A model generated the notes under the pieces. It had not been told where the DNA came from, did no database searches, and worked only from the letters and a program-made list of their open reading frames with translations. This document shows, in pieces, positions 33,201 through 45,653 of a DNA stretch of 64,000 bases. Origin of the DNA: Myrica gale (taxonomy: Eukaryota > Streptophyta > Magnoliopsida > Fagales > Myricaceae). Positions within the stretch are counted from its first letter, which is position 1; every line of letters starts with the position of its first letter. The stretch spans positions 560,501 through 624,500 of the forward strand of contig OZ005617.1 in the NCBI GenBank assembly GCA_963930655.1, read 5' to 3'. The position numbers and the translations under genes were made by a program.

Positions 33201-36035
33201 ACTACGACGGGAAGGAGGTTACTTTTTTGTTTCCCTTTGTGAATAGTTTGTAGAAAATGCAATGTGCTGAGGACTGTTTATCTGACGGAGCTAGGTCTCT
33301 TATTGTGCTAACATTGTGAAATGGAGCCTTGAGGAATAGAGGAATATTTTATTTTTTTCTTTAAGGTTGCCAATAATACTAAAATTAACAAAAACATGTT
33401 ATTTAGTAACTTAACCAAGCTAGATATTTTAATTGCTTCACAACATCTTTTTCATGGCTTTTACAAAGAGAAAGGGATTGAACTTACCAAATGTATAACA
33501 TTCTTCTTGCCCTTTTTTTCCACTTCTGTGGCTTATTCTATTTCAGCTCCCCAAGGTTTTGGGTGTCAACACGGCAGATAGAGTATTGCTGGATGCCCCT
33601 TGCAGTGGGACTGGGGTAAGCGGTTGTGTTGATGATGTTCAACTAGTTACTCTTCTTGTTTGTTTACATTTTCATGAATGATTTACAAGATTCTATACTC
33701 TTCTCGCAGGTTATATCTAAAGATGAGTCTGTTAAAAACTCTAAAAGCTTTGATGAAATACAGAAATGTGCCCACTTGCAGAAGGTATATTTGTACTTTC
33801 TGCATATTTTAAGCCGTCTTAGATTTATTTTGGTGCCTTAACAGCTAGTTAAAAATAATCAAATAAGTTAGAAGGTATTAGAAACACCCAGCAAGTATGG
33901 TAGTGGTCTTAGTACTCATACTTCTCAGATCCTAAAAAGGGACAATGTAAGGCTAAAATATCAAGCTGAAAACACTAGTCTGTGCTCCAATTTCCATAAT
34001 ATTTTGAAGCTGAAATGGACGTAAAGCTCTTTGTTAAGGAACTTTTTACTTGACCAAAGATAGGTGATAGAATTATTACATACTCCTCTTGTTCGTGATA
34101 TAAACAATAGCAGCAGATGTTTTAGCTTTTGAAACCCTTTTCAAGCTTTTTCTGTTTTTCTGTAGCAACTAATACTTGCTGCAATTGATATGGTGGATGC
34201 CAATTCCAAATCCGGTGGATACATTGTTTACTCTACCTGCTCCATAATGGTTGCTGAGGTTTGTTTATCAGGGCAAACTTAAGGATTTCGAATTACACTT
34301 GCCTTTCCTCCCCTTCCTCTTTCTTTCCCTTTCTAATAGTTACATTTTGCAGAATGAAGCAGTTGTGGACTATGCACTCAAGAAAAGGAATGTTAAATTG
34401 GTGTCTTGTGGGCTTGACTTTGGGCGTCCAGGGTAACAATATTATCTCTCTTTGTGCACCAAGCTACTGGCAAACCATGTGGATTCCCATGTTTAAGTAT
34501 GTTTTCCTATCTACCAGGTTTTTCAGGTTTAGAGAACAACGATTTCACCCATCCTTGGAAAAGACTAGGCGTTTCTATCCTCATGTTCACAATATGGATG
34601 GCTTTTTTGTGGCAAAGGTAGGTTATTGATCTTTAAAGTGATGCTTTCTCTTGGATAGCACACATTTCTTTATTGATCAAGCTTATTGCTAGATGAGTGA
34701 GAGCGTATGCACTTGTGTGTTTGGGAAGGGGGGGGGTTGATGTGGAGGTCTTGGAGATGCCATACTTTGATAAGGCATAATTCAATTGCTTCTGCCCATA
34801 CCTTGTGCCACCTGAATTGGTTACGTATTGTGCCATACTTTGATAAGGCATAATCCAAGTGCTTCTGCCCATACCTTGTGCCACCTGAATTGGTTACATA
34901 TTGTGAATGGAAATGAATTTGTGATACCAAGTACCTGGTTAAGATCAACTCTGTACTTTAGCTTTGTACTTAATGCCCTTTCATGGAGCTCTTCAATTAG
35001 CTCTGCGAGTGCTTAAACTTTTGAGTTTTTCAATTATCCTCGTAGCTAATCCCAAAATACAGAGTGCAAAGTTAACAAGCACTAGGGCTTCTCCTTCTTT
35101 TCGTGTAACATGGCCCTACTTTTAGTGATTTTGACGACTCAAATTTTAAAATACCGGCAAATGTTCTAGGTTTGGTTAGATCTAGATTCTATTGTCACTA
35201 TGGAAGCCATAGGCTGTAATTTTATCAATCTCTCCTCCAAAAGAGGAAAAACGAAAACAAAGTCTGGAATCTGGACAGTCTGGAATGACCTGCATTTCCA
35301 TGAGCTCGTTGTTGAAGACTGGGTCAGAAAGCCTTGTTGCAGCTAATGACAAGTTTGACTGGAATGAGTTCTCTTAAGTACAATCAAAACTACTGGTTTA
35401 GTAGTTTTGCTTGTACTTTTTGGATATTTTATGCAATCTCATGTTCTTTGATTTAAATGGAGGTAATTTTAAAATCTTAGTACCATTGACAATAACGTCT
35501 TGCAGTTGAAAAAAGTAAGCAATGCAAAGCTAGCTGCAGAACTTTCTGAACCATCTGAAACAGTGGAACAAGTTTCTGGGACAAATGAAAGCGACGGTGA
35601 AAACAATGAAGAAGAATTGACAGTTGGCACTGCAAAAGAAATTGAGGTTTTGGAGAACGGTGTTATTGAAAATGGCAGAGAAAAATCATTGGCCACTGCC
35701 CAAAAGGAGAAGGGGAAATTCCCACCCAGAGAGAGGGGGAGGAAAAGGAAATTCCCATCAAGAGATGAGATCTCGAAAGCAAGGTAAAAGCTGTCTCCAT
35801 TTTTTTATCAACCTCTTTCTTTCCCTATTTGATACCTTCATTAGAAGGTAATATTGTTTTAAAGCTCACATCTTAAGGTGTCGTGAGAGTTCGAAATAAT
35901 CAAATACCTAATTAGTTTGGTTGTCATTCTCACTTCTCCTGAGATACTGGGCCTGCTTTGTACAACCAAAACTCATTCCTTTCAAACATCTGCAGGGAAG
36001 AGAAGAGAAGAGCACTGAGGAAGAAGGCTGCTTGA
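30218..36035 (+). CDS. NOP2: NOP2/NSUN1-type rRNA (cytosine-C5)-methyltransferase
   Basis: Seventeen coding exons join in phase to 607 residues: 30218-30473, 30554-30720, 30833-30896, 30986-31119, 31527-31610, 31715-31789, 31879-31950, 32049-32122, 32643-32695, 33108-33217, 33547-33615, 33710-33784, 34166-34258, 34353-34432, 34518-34617, 35506-35783 and 35996-36035. A 5'UTR intron (28628-30212) ends 5 bases before the ATG. The N-terminus is Lys-rich (nucleolar signal-like) and then very acidic ([10 protein letters not shown]). The catalytic domain has the SAM-binding motif [15 protein letters not shown], motif [10 protein letters not shown] and motif [16 protein letters not shown]. In NSUN enzymes the motif VI Cys attacks cytosine and the motif IV Cys releases it. 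The NOP2 mark [16 protein letters not shown] is intact, and the C-terminus is basic ([12 protein letters not shown]). The enzyme methylates 25S rRNA in the nucleolus and supports 60S assembly. Introns hold copy D, a SINE and a hAT-like fragment. Confidence 0.96.
31217..31413 (+). mobile_element. tRNA-derived SINE in NOP2 intron 4
   Basis: The head has a box-A-like TGGTCTTGTGGTAAGGC and a box-B-like GTTTGAGTCCC, then a body ending in a short A run. The flanking duplication is ACACGAGCAT (31207-31216 and 31414-31423). The same family as 10924-11122, with shared order of CTTGGGTTCT, GTCCCAAGTT, CCATTATCGCCC and TGACTTATCTG. Divergence from the other copy is moderate. Confidence 0.88.
32374..32550. 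mobile_element. hAT-like fragment in NOP2 intron 8
   Basis: It begins GAGGGACGAAGCTAGGATT and ends GGGGGCTGGGTGGGTCCCTG, a common style of plant hAT-like MITE end. A 16-base G run (32437-32452) lies inside. Flanks CGCATT and CGCACATT are suggestive but not an exact 8-bp duplication. Confidence 0.5.
34759..34904 (+). repeat. Two tandem copies of a 73-bp unit in NOP2 intron 15
   Basis: Unit 1 is 34759-34831 and unit 2 is 34832-34904. They start GCCATACTTTGATAAGGC and end GGTTAC-TATTGT, differing at only a few positions. A recent local duplication without coding content. Confidence 0.9.
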
Positions 36036-37148
36036 GGAATGGAAGTGGAATCACCAGCAGCAAGACATGAATCGTGGTTGGTGAAAATTACTAATGCTTA
36101 AGTTGTGGTACAAGCTGGAAGCAGGACTATTAATGGCGGAACCTGCGAAGCTCATGTACGCCTTTGCATTGTAATCACTGCTGAATCAAGCAATAGATCT
36201 GCCTCGAGTGCTTTTACTTTTCGGTTGTGCCATCTCCAGCTTAGTGCTTAGAGGTCAAATTTTTGTTTTAGTGAACATGACGAGGGAAGAGAAGGAAAAG
36301 AGCACCGGCTGGAAAAAAAGGGGGAAAAGAATGGCGGAAAGAGACTTCAAATGGGTTGCTGCACTTCTTGGGCTGTAGAAGAAGTTTTGTTTCTGCAATG
36401 TTTGTTAAAAAATCAGTTCTGATTACAATTTTGATATTAAATTAATCAGTTTTTAAGATTGGTAATGTTATTGAATATAATAAACTTCTGAGCTTCTACT
36501 CCCCATAGGCTCATACCTGCAGTCGATGATTCTTTAACTTAGGCGAAACAAAAACAAACAAAAGAAGAAGGTCAATTCCAAGTGGTGCCTTTGTGGGCTA
36601 AAATTTTAACTTAATAAAAATTTATAATATAATTTCTCTCTCATCACATCATTATTTTTTATTATAATGAATATTAAAAATAATCTCTTTATTTTTTCAC
36701 TAAATTCAATACTTTAAAATTTTAGGGTTTACTGTGTTTAATTTTAGGTCGGTTCGAATTGAGGTTTACTGTGTTTAATTCGTGTGGATACTGGGTAGAG
36801 GTTGGATTTCTTTTGTTATTTAAAAAAATCAAAACTTTGATACTAATTAAAGGAATTTTTTTTATTTTTACTCCTTTTGCTTTGGCTAACAATAAAGTTT
36901 AAAATGTTATACATATGGGGCACCGAATTCCTGGCAGTTAATTCCATCCAATATTTGTCTTCGCAATGTCGAAGCAGGAAATATAATTGGACGCCATCCA
37001 GTCAGTGCCCCCGCGTCACTTCTCCCGTCTGTTAAACCCCCGAACTCTAAAACCCTAGTACCCCCTAAAACTCTCTCCCTGAGCAGAAAAACGCGCAGAC
37101 ACACAAGAAAGAAATAGACGCAGAGATAGAGAAGCCCCCGTCAAGAGA
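36036..37148. other. NOP2 3' flank and RPAC1 promoter
   Basis: 36036-36480 looks like NOP2 3' UTR. 36590-36900 is AT-rich with no feature. A telo-box AAACCCTA lies at 37050-37057, about 92 bases before the RPAC1 ATG, preceded by a C-rich stretch (37008-37060). Sharing this motif with the NOP2 promoter suggests co-expression in ribosome production. Confidence 0.65.
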
Positions 37149-40100
37149 ATGGCCAAGAAAGATGAACCCATGTCTGATGGAGAAGAAGAAACTGAAGCAG
37201 AATCAATGTCTGAGTCTGAGTCAGAGTCTCAGTCCCTGTCAGGAGGAGGAGAATCAAAGGGGGGCCTGGAGTACATAATGAGTCTTCCAGACGTGCCTGC
37301 GAAACTCCCGCCTCATATGGAGCTACAGAGAACCCGCGTCTTCTGCAACGCTGACGCTCCCATCCATGTATGTTTTCTCTCCTTAACAATCCTCCTTTCC
37401 CATTATATTTTATCAAAATTTACAATGTAACCAATAGCAGTATTTGTTCCTGGGTCTTCTTGGTTTCTTTTCTTCTTTTCTGGTGTGTAATTTTGAAAGA
37501 AGAATACCAATTGCGGGAGTTTGCTTGTTAGTAGAAGATAAATTTTGATCGTAAGTTATTCTTTTCTGTTTTTAAAAACTATTTGGTAGTTAAAGACAAT
37601 AACTTATCCCTCTTCCGAGCGTACTTCTACTATAAGCTTAGTTGGTCAAGTAAAATGCGACTTTGGATGGAAGGCTTTTTCAAATTTATTCGGAACTCAG
37701 TAGAAAAAATCTCTCTGTGCCCCGCTTAATTCAACCTTTTAAACTTAGCTTATTTGTGTTCTTCGTCTTCTTCTTCTTCTTCTACACGAAACAGGAATCT
37801 CAAAATTAAAGCTCTTTGCGTTCTTGAGTTTCTGTTGTGACTAGACAGAAGGGTTGTACGGCTCTGCCCAGCCTAATTTATCAGTGGGTTGAAGGAAATA
37901 GAACTTTGGATTAAAGTTCTATTCTGTTCTTTCTGGAATTATTTTTGGAACTGAAAAGACAAAAATTCACTCATCCTATCTTAATTGAACCAAGTGACAT
38001 AAATAGGAAAGCTGGAATTATAGTTATTTTGTTGGTTTCTTCTTCTTTTTTATTCTGTTTAGTTCCTTACGTCTTGTGATCTTGGTGTGTGTAGACAGAT
38101 ACTGTACAGTATTCTGGTGCTTTTGCATCTGTGGGGGAAGATAATAGCTTCCGGTTGGACCATTTTCACAAGAACTTTAGAGTTGAAGTGATGCGGTACT
38201 CGGAAGACGACATGGAGTTCGATATGATTGGTATCGATCCAGCACTTGCCAATGCATTTCGAAGAATCCTCATTGCTGAGGTGTAATGTTTATACTTTAT
38301 TATTCTAGCATGTTAACGTAAAAGAATAGTCAACTTTGCATATATACTGTGGGTTGGAAGTACCCTTTTGCTTCTGTGAAAACCCAAAATAAGACACGTT
38401 AAATGAGTTCCCTTATCTATTGGATTAGGTAGATTGATGCAATGTTTATGTCATCTATTGTTGACAGATTGCCCCTTTTCCAGTTTCTAGATCTCCATAA
38501 GCATTTTAACTGTTGATGCATACTGCTACCTGTCTATATATCTTGTATCAATTATCTAGAAATCTAAGTTTGAACTGATACTAGGTTGTCATTGTCCCTA
38601 CATGTAAGCTTGGCCCATTAGTTATCTGTTAATGTGCAAGTTTGAACTGATACTGGGTTGTCATTGCTTCTACATGTAAGCCTAACCCCGTTGTGCCAAT
38701 ATCTGGTGATTAGGTACTCATTGTCATCCCCCATGCCTAAGCTTCTCTAGGATGCAAATTTTGGGTGACGCCTATTACACTGATTTTCTTGGAATCTACA
38801 TGTTTATATCTTTTGGGGATTGGTACAGAACTACTTTCTCAAACTCTAAAATCCAGTTGATGTTAAAGAAATGTAATGTCTGTCTTTACAAATTTTTTAT
38901 GGCGTGAATGTTGAATGTACTTCATCACCCACCCTAATCGCAATTCACTCACTTTGAGCATAGAAGACAAACTATTATGAGATTGGCACCATTCTTCTTT
39001 GTACCTGTTATGTTTATGTCTACACCAGGCTCATTTTCATTGTTTCTGTTACTTTCTATCAATCTAGGTTATTGAAAGGAGGAGAATCTATTTCCTTTTG
39101 TTTATGTTTCATTTGCACTTGGATGATAAAGAATGTGCAGATAATATAAGAATAGCCTGGACACTGATGTACCATTTTGCACCTTCTCTTTAATATTGGA
39201 TTTATCTGTGTTCAAGTGTTTGGTTGACAATGTGATAGTAGTGCTAGTAACGAACTCACTATGGTTGTCACACATGCAGGTTCCAACAATGGCCATTGAA
39301 AAGGTTCTTATTGCGAACAATACATCAGTGGTCCAAGATGAAGTGCTTGCCCACAGGTTGGGTCTTATTCCCATCAGCGTTGACCCGAGGCTTTTTGAAT
39401 ATGCAGGTTAGATTCAAATATTATTGGCGGTCTGATTTTGAAGAAACAGATTGTTTGCCTCCTCCATTTTTGGGGAACTGAGTCTACATTTCCTCATCCT
39501 TTTTTTGCCTTAGACAATAATGCACCAAACGAGAGGAATACCATTGTTTTTAAACTCCACGCTCATTGTGAACGTGTAAAAGGCGAACGTCGTCGTCATA
39601 CAGGTATAGTTCTTGTGGTACGTGGGTGATCTCTATAGCTTTTTTTCGCACACCTTAAGTTGAATATTTTTCCTTGTGTTTAACTATTGGTGGTTATTTT
39701 TGGTGATGATGCAATGAACAATGCAGTAAAAGCAAATGACTTGAAGTGGTTACCCAACGGGAGCGAGTTCCTTTTGGAATCAGGAGACACGAATTCCAAT
39801 TCCACGTCAAAACCGAAAACCCACACTTCATTTAGTTGTAGCCAGGGCTCTCTGCCAGAATTCTCCAACAATCTGATTGGCTTCAAGGGAAAACTCAATG
39901 ATATTATTATTGCTAAACTTGGTTCCGGTCAGGTAACCCCATCACTCCCTGTTCTCTTATATTGTGAGTACTATTGTTTATGGTTTTGGCCGTTGCTTAT
40001 AAAGCTTGATTATGTCTTGTTGCTTAATAACATAGGAATTAAAATAACCATATGGTTGGGAAGTGGGATGTTATGTAAGTGCAGCTCAAATCTCAGTGAC

Positions 40101-43100
40101 TTCTGCAATTGACTTCTGTTATTGATTGAGAAAAGCCTAACTGAAGTTAGTAGAACTTGATGGTTTAATGGACTACTAATAAGCTCTTTCAAGGATGTAG
40201 CCGTATGGTAGCTTATTAGGTGTGGGAGACCACGAGTATCATGGGTGGTGGAGGCACGTTATTGTATGGGGAGAATGGGTAACTGAGAGGGCAGACAAAA
40301 CTGTGCAGTCAGGGAAGACATTTTTTTTTTGGTGGTTGGCAGCGGGGGAGGGGGGGGGGAAGAACCATTCAAACATTTTGTTTTCTTGGCATTTTTTGGG
40401 TTTTTTTTTGGCTGTTTTTGCCTTCTGTTTTGAATATAGGCCCTTCCAAAATATATTTTTATGCAATTGGCACCCCTTAGGTTCGATTCCTACCTTGAAC
40501 CTTCATCCTTGGGCATGGTTTAGAGATCATATTATAGAAAGGTGATTTCAGCCTCTTTTTGTTTGGTTGAAATGAGGTCATGGTGGTTCCAACAAAAAAG
40601 GCAAGAGTATCACTGCCTGATGCTAATAGAAAACATTCAAGTACTTCTTTCATGGAGAACTGGAAGGATATGAGACCCAAGTAACTGTAGAGGAAGCCTT
40701 GTGTTGGTGAAATTTGGTTCACACTCAGGAGCAGTTCTTGCGTGGATATAATTACCTTCAACCCCTGGGAACGAAGTCCATTCTCAGAGTGGTGAGCCTC
40801 TGCAGCTGTCAATCTACATGACCCTTGTGACTTTTTTTATTTTAGTTTTGCTGTTTCTAACAACCATACTAAACTTCTTTCTTGGATGCACTATGACTGC
40901 TGGATGAAGTTCCTCTCTGACTGCTTACCAAAATGACTTTTACCACATCCTGATCTACATTGTTTTGGGATCAAACATCGTGTATAAACATACTTTTTAC
41001 GTAGTTTTAAACAAACACTTACTAGAATAGGAGGCATCTGAAGTATTTTAAATTGCTCGTCTACCAATGTAATAACATGGTCCATTTTTGCCACCTCCAG
41101 TGAAGATGTTGATAACTTTCAGAAAAATGTTCATTATTAGTGTTTCTTATTGCAGAAACTGTATCTGATTGTTAGGCTTATCAATAAAGGGAATAATCGT
41201 TCATGTTGGAAGGCATAATTTTTTTCCAATCTATCGCTATTCGTCTTTTGTAGGAGATTGAACTTGAAGCACATGCTGTTAAAGGCATTGGTAAAACTCA
41301 TGCAAAATGGTCGCCAGTGGCAACTACTTGGTATAGGATGCTTCCTGAGGTATGAGGACATATGCTCTTGCGTTGCATGTAAAAACAGCAAAACTTTTTG
41401 AAAGAGAAGATGTATCATTAATTAACTTTGATCAGGTTGTTCTTCTAGAAGAGATAGAAGACGAGATGGCTGAAAAGCTTAAAAGCAAATGCCCAGTTGG
41501 AGTATTTGACATTGAAGATATTGCAAATGGTGAAGTGTTCTTTCTTTGGCAGTTATTCTGGAGGTGCTTCAGATTGTATGAACTCACTGTCATAATTGAT
41601 GATTTGTCTTTGGAGCAGGTAAAAAGAAGTTGACAGTGGCCCGACCACGAGCCTGCACATTGTGTAGAGAATGCATCAGGGAAGGGGAAGAAGGGGAGAA
41701 ACGAGTGTCATTGCGTCGCGTTAAGGATCATTTCATCTGTAAGTAGTCTGTTATCCATACATTAATCAGAACTAGGAAGGACATTTTGCATATGACCTTT
41801 GGGTCAATTGGCATCTAAACCACAGTATCTATGGGTCATGGGAAAGGTTAGGAGGGGGTTCCAATTGCCAAGCACTGAGCAGCTGTTTCCTCTCAGCATC
41901 TGCGATTGACATGCCTCAGGATATTAGGATAGTAGCCACCTATTTAGTACATGGTGGCTGTAATTGTTTACAGAAGACAGTAGAAAAGTAATGTTTAGCC
42001 TCAAGGGAAGTTAATTTTAACGGTCCACCAGGTTGATATGGAAATCGATTTGAGTTACATCCAATATCTTGTATTGAAGATGGAAGCAATTAATGTTATG
42101 GCCAAGTCTGGAACTTTACCTCGATAAATGGTTACTCTCATATAACATGCTCTGTGGCACGCCATGAAGCTTGAGAAAGAACTCTTATTGATTCTTTCAT
42201 AGAACTTAATTTTTGACGAGATTCTAGTTGTGTTATTTTACTCTTTATTCTCAGTTTTCTGAAAAATACTTTAGTAATGGTCTAAAAGGTTCATGCATAG
42301 TTCCATCAAATGGAAGGAGCTTTTATGCAACAGATTCTTAAATGAGACCATCTATCTGCAATGCAGTGCTCTAGGATCTGAACCATCCATGCATTTGGGC
42401 ACCATGTGGGGGCAGCTATGCCTCACATAATACAACTGTAACCAATGGTCCTCAAGCCAAACCGAATCCCCTACCCTTTTAAGGATGAGTCGGGTTGAGG
42501 GGAATGTGGTCCCCTTTTAAGTTGCCTCAATTTATCATCTAGTGTTTACCAAGAAGTTGGGTACGAGGACCATACAACAGAGGAAAAGAGGGAGAAGAAA
42601 GAAAAGCTCAATGAGTTTGACAATTAATTTGAACACCTTATATTTCACATTGTGTACTGTTTTTACTTAAAAAAACTAGATAGTTTACTGTGGCCTTGTT
42701 ATCTTTTAACCTAAAATGATGTAGGCTTGCAAGTGCTTGACATTTATGTTGGATCAATGTCAAAATAAGGGCCACCTAGATTTTTTCTTTTATATCTATA
42801 TATATATATGTGTGTGTGTGTGTAGAACTTCTTTTCTTTCTTTTTCCCGCCCCCAACACAAATGACAGCAGCAATCATGAGAGCGCTGAAACTGATAATG
42901 ATTCCTTCTGTTCGACTCCCAACCCTTTTTAATCCTGCATAATTCTTGCATCTTCACTTGAAAAGGAAAACAGTTTTTCTGCTCAACATTTTGTTGTTCA
43001 TATAGAGATTTTGAGATCATTTCCAAATTTTATTTTCATGAAAATATTTTCAGTTCAGCAGTTATCTTTTGTGTAAAGATTTTGAGATCAGTTCTAAATA

Positions 43101-43229
43101 CTCTTTGTTCTCTCTTGCTCTACAGTCACGATTGAATCAACTGGAGCACTACCTCCTGACGTACTATTTACTGAAGCTGTGAAGATTTTGGAAAGCAAGT
43201 GTGAACGTGTGATTTCTGACCTCTCTTGA
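37149..43229 (+). CDS. RPAC1, alpha-like subunit shared by RNA polymerases I and III (RPC40/POLR1C type)
   Basis: Nine exons (37149-37367, 38095-38280, 39280-39406, 39514-39603, 39727-39932, 41254-41349, 41436-41529, 41619-41738, 43126-43229) join in phase to 413 residues. After an acidic, Ser/Glu-rich N-terminus comes the alpha-subunit core: [40 protein letters not shown] and [18 protein letters not shown], the dimerisation motif shared with bacterial alpha and RPB3. Later segments ITELEAHAV-type [19 protein letters not shown] and [12 protein letters not shown] fit the RPAC1 family. It pairs with RPAC2 to nucleate Pol I and Pol III assembly in the nucleolus and nucleoplasm. The N-terminal acidic extension makes it somewhat longer than usual (about 350-385). 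The gene lies 1.1 kb downstream of NOP2 in the same direction. Confidence 0.95.
38566..38695 (+). repeat. Tandem duplication of about 72 bp in RPAC1 intron 2
   Basis: Two copies begin AAGTTTGAACTGATACT (38566 and 38638) and share GGTTGTCATTG and CTACATGTAAGC. The second copy is diverged and its end is indistinct. Noncoding. Confidence 0.8.
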
Positions 43230-44513
43230 GGCTTTATTCTGGCCAAGTCGATGACGTTGTGCATGGTTGATTAATTATGTTTGACATACCCGTATCAAAG
43301 TATAAGAAGCTATTTTGGTATGATTTATGGAATTCTTGATTCCGATTTCCGCTTTTTTTTAATTCCTTTTTCATCTTTTGTTTCGGGGTTGGGGAGTGGT
43401 CGATGGTGTTATTATCTCATAACTGTTAGTTTACTTCTTTTACTCGAATGTTTGAGAGAATATAATTTACCATAACGAAGCCATGATCTGTGGTGTGGCA
43501 ATGGTTGTCGTAGTCCTAGACAGAATGATTCCCATCTGCTCATGACCCCAGTAAACTCAGGTCACTCAATTTTCTGGAACTCGCAGCAAATCCTTCAAAT
43601 CATGGCAGGGAAAAGGGCAAAAAGAAGGGCATCTTCCTGAGTACTACACTGGAAACCATGTTCGCTCTCGCTCAACTTGAGGGATAGCAGGACAAAGACA
43701 AGAAAGGGATCAAAATGGGTCTTAGAGCTTTAACTCCAGCTCGTGTCTCGTATGGAGAGTATTGGGTAGCATATAAGATCCTGTAACCTGTCGCTCTCCA
43801 AGAAACTTTTTTTAAAAAAAAATTACACTTTTACCACCATGAACTACCTGTCTATTTGCAATTTGCCTCCTTCAACCATCGAGATCTTGTGATGTATTCG
43901 TTTTGTGCCTCTTTCGCAATTGACCCTTTCAAACTGTCATTCTTTTACAAGGTGCCCCGTGAGTTCAAATCTAGCCATTAAAGTAGACAGAACAATTAGA
44001 GGGGTCAATTGTCAAATATGGTAGTTTGGAAGAGAAATTGCAAATGAGGTTATAGTTGAAGTGTTGTTTTTCTACAGATAAAAGTAACAAGTAACCTGAT
44101 TCACAAATTTGAGTTGGTTTATAGTAACAAGGCTCATTTTGTATTGTGGGCAATATTCCTGCTTTTTGTATTCCGAGTGACATTTTGAACTGTGATAATC
44201 CTCATCACCCTCCGTGATGATGATTATCTTGTCTTTGTTTTGTTGTTTTTCTGGTTTGATTCCATTGCATCCTTTGCTTAGAAAAAAAAAGGCTCATTTG
44301 AGAGAGAGAGAGGGGTTGTGCCTTCTCTCTAGAATCCCTTTCTCCCCCTAGATCTGACGGCAAGAGGAGCTACTCCTGCCCCCCAACTCCATCACAACAC
44401 AGCCTTTTGTGGCCAGGATCTGCACAAATACTCCTTTCATTTTTTGGTTTTTTTTTTTTTGCTAAAAAAGATGTTGGTGGACTCGTTGGCTTTTAGAGGA
44501 CATGCCCCTGCCA
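43230..44513. other. RPAC1 3' flank and intergenic DNA
   Basis: 43230-43480 is probable 3' UTR. 43820-44100 has words such as TTTGCAATTTGCCTCC and AGAAATTGCAAATGAGG that pair weakly, possibly an old MITE. 44290-44400 contains GA- and CT-rich stretches. No coding exon was recognised. Confidence 0.45.
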
Positions 44514-45335
44514 TAGGGCTGTTCACCGGTATCGGCGGTGGGCCGGTTAACCGGCACCGCCACTGGTACCGGTACCAGTAACCGCTCCCCGCTTAGTAGC
44601 GGGGGCGGTGCCGGTGGCCATTTTTCACCAAAAATCGGTGAAAATGTCGGTGGCGGTGAAACCGCCCACCGCTGGGCGGTTCACCGCCAGAACTGTTTTA
44701 ATTTTTTTTATTTTTTTTCATTTATTTTATACAAAACGACGACGTTTCTGTTTAAAGAGAAACGTCGTCGTTTTGAGGGGCCCCGAAACCCTAAAAGTTT
44801 CGAGGCCCCTCTCCCTTCCCATTTTCGAAGAAGCAGACGGCAGCGGGCAGCCCCCTCCCCCCGCGTTTCATCCTGGCCTCCAGCCGCCTGCTCCTCCCAG
44901 ACCCGCTCCAAGACGCTTCAGCCTCCCCTCAGCCACCGTGGCTCCGCCGTCCTCTCCGCAGCTCTCCTTCAGCCGCACCACCATCTGAAGCAACTTCATC
45001 TCTCTCTCTGTCTCTCTCTCTCTTTATAGTTTTGTTGCGATTTGGAATGGTTGCGATTTTTTTGGGTTTGTGGATTTGGTTAAGATTTGTGATGATTTGG
45101 TTGTGATGGTTGCGATTTGGGTTGAGATTTGTGAATTTGTTGTGATCAGATTTTTTTTTTTTGTGATTTTTGCGATCTGGGTGTAGGTGGCGGTAACCGC
45201 TACCGCCACCGTTAGGGGCCGGTTTCGTCCCTTGACGGTGGCGGGGGCGGTGTCCATTTTTGGACAACCGTCCATAGCGGTGGCGGTGGCAGTGGAGGGC
45301 ATAACCGCCACCGTCACCGCCGATGCACAGCCCTA
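44514..45335. mobile_element. GC-rich non-autonomous hAT element, 822 bp
   Basis: It starts TAGGGCTGTTCACCGGTATC and ends with the complement-like GCACAGCCCTA, typical hAT ends, and is flanked by an exact 8-bp duplication CCCTGCCA (44506-44513 and 45336-45343). The subterminal parts are dense in ACCGCC/GGCGGT repeats that pair between the two ends and may be transposase binding sites. A hairpin formed by AACGACGACGTTTC and GAAACGTCGTCGTT lies at about 44735-44776. There is no transposase frame. The GC-rich interior gives long spurious frames that are not genes. Perfect duplications suggest a young insertion. Confidence 0.92.
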
Positions 45336-45653
45336 CCCTGCCAGCAGGACTCAGCAACTCCGAACGAGTGCAATCGTTATAGTTTGGCACTGTTTTCCGT
45401 GGTGCATGATGACCCACGCACCCGCCCAATTTTTCCCCTGCCCGGACCGTTTCTAGTGATCTTTAGAGGACACCGCCCCCTGAATGGATCCTGTTGCCCT
45501 GACGCTCCGATTTGCTCCAGTCTGGGCCCTCACCAGCTGCGAGGGGATTTTACGCGCCACCTCTTTTTTTGGTTCCCTCCAGCCGTTCTCAGCGGTTTTC
45601 TTTGTTTTGAACTTGGTTTTTAGCTTTAGGTTATTGTTATGGTTTAGCCTCCT

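Noticed and set aside
44538-45456. Several overlapping frames of 70-165 codons, Pro/Ala/Arg-rich
   Set aside because: They lie almost wholly inside the GC-rich hAT-like element and are long only because GC-rich DNA has few stops. Composition is repeat-like.
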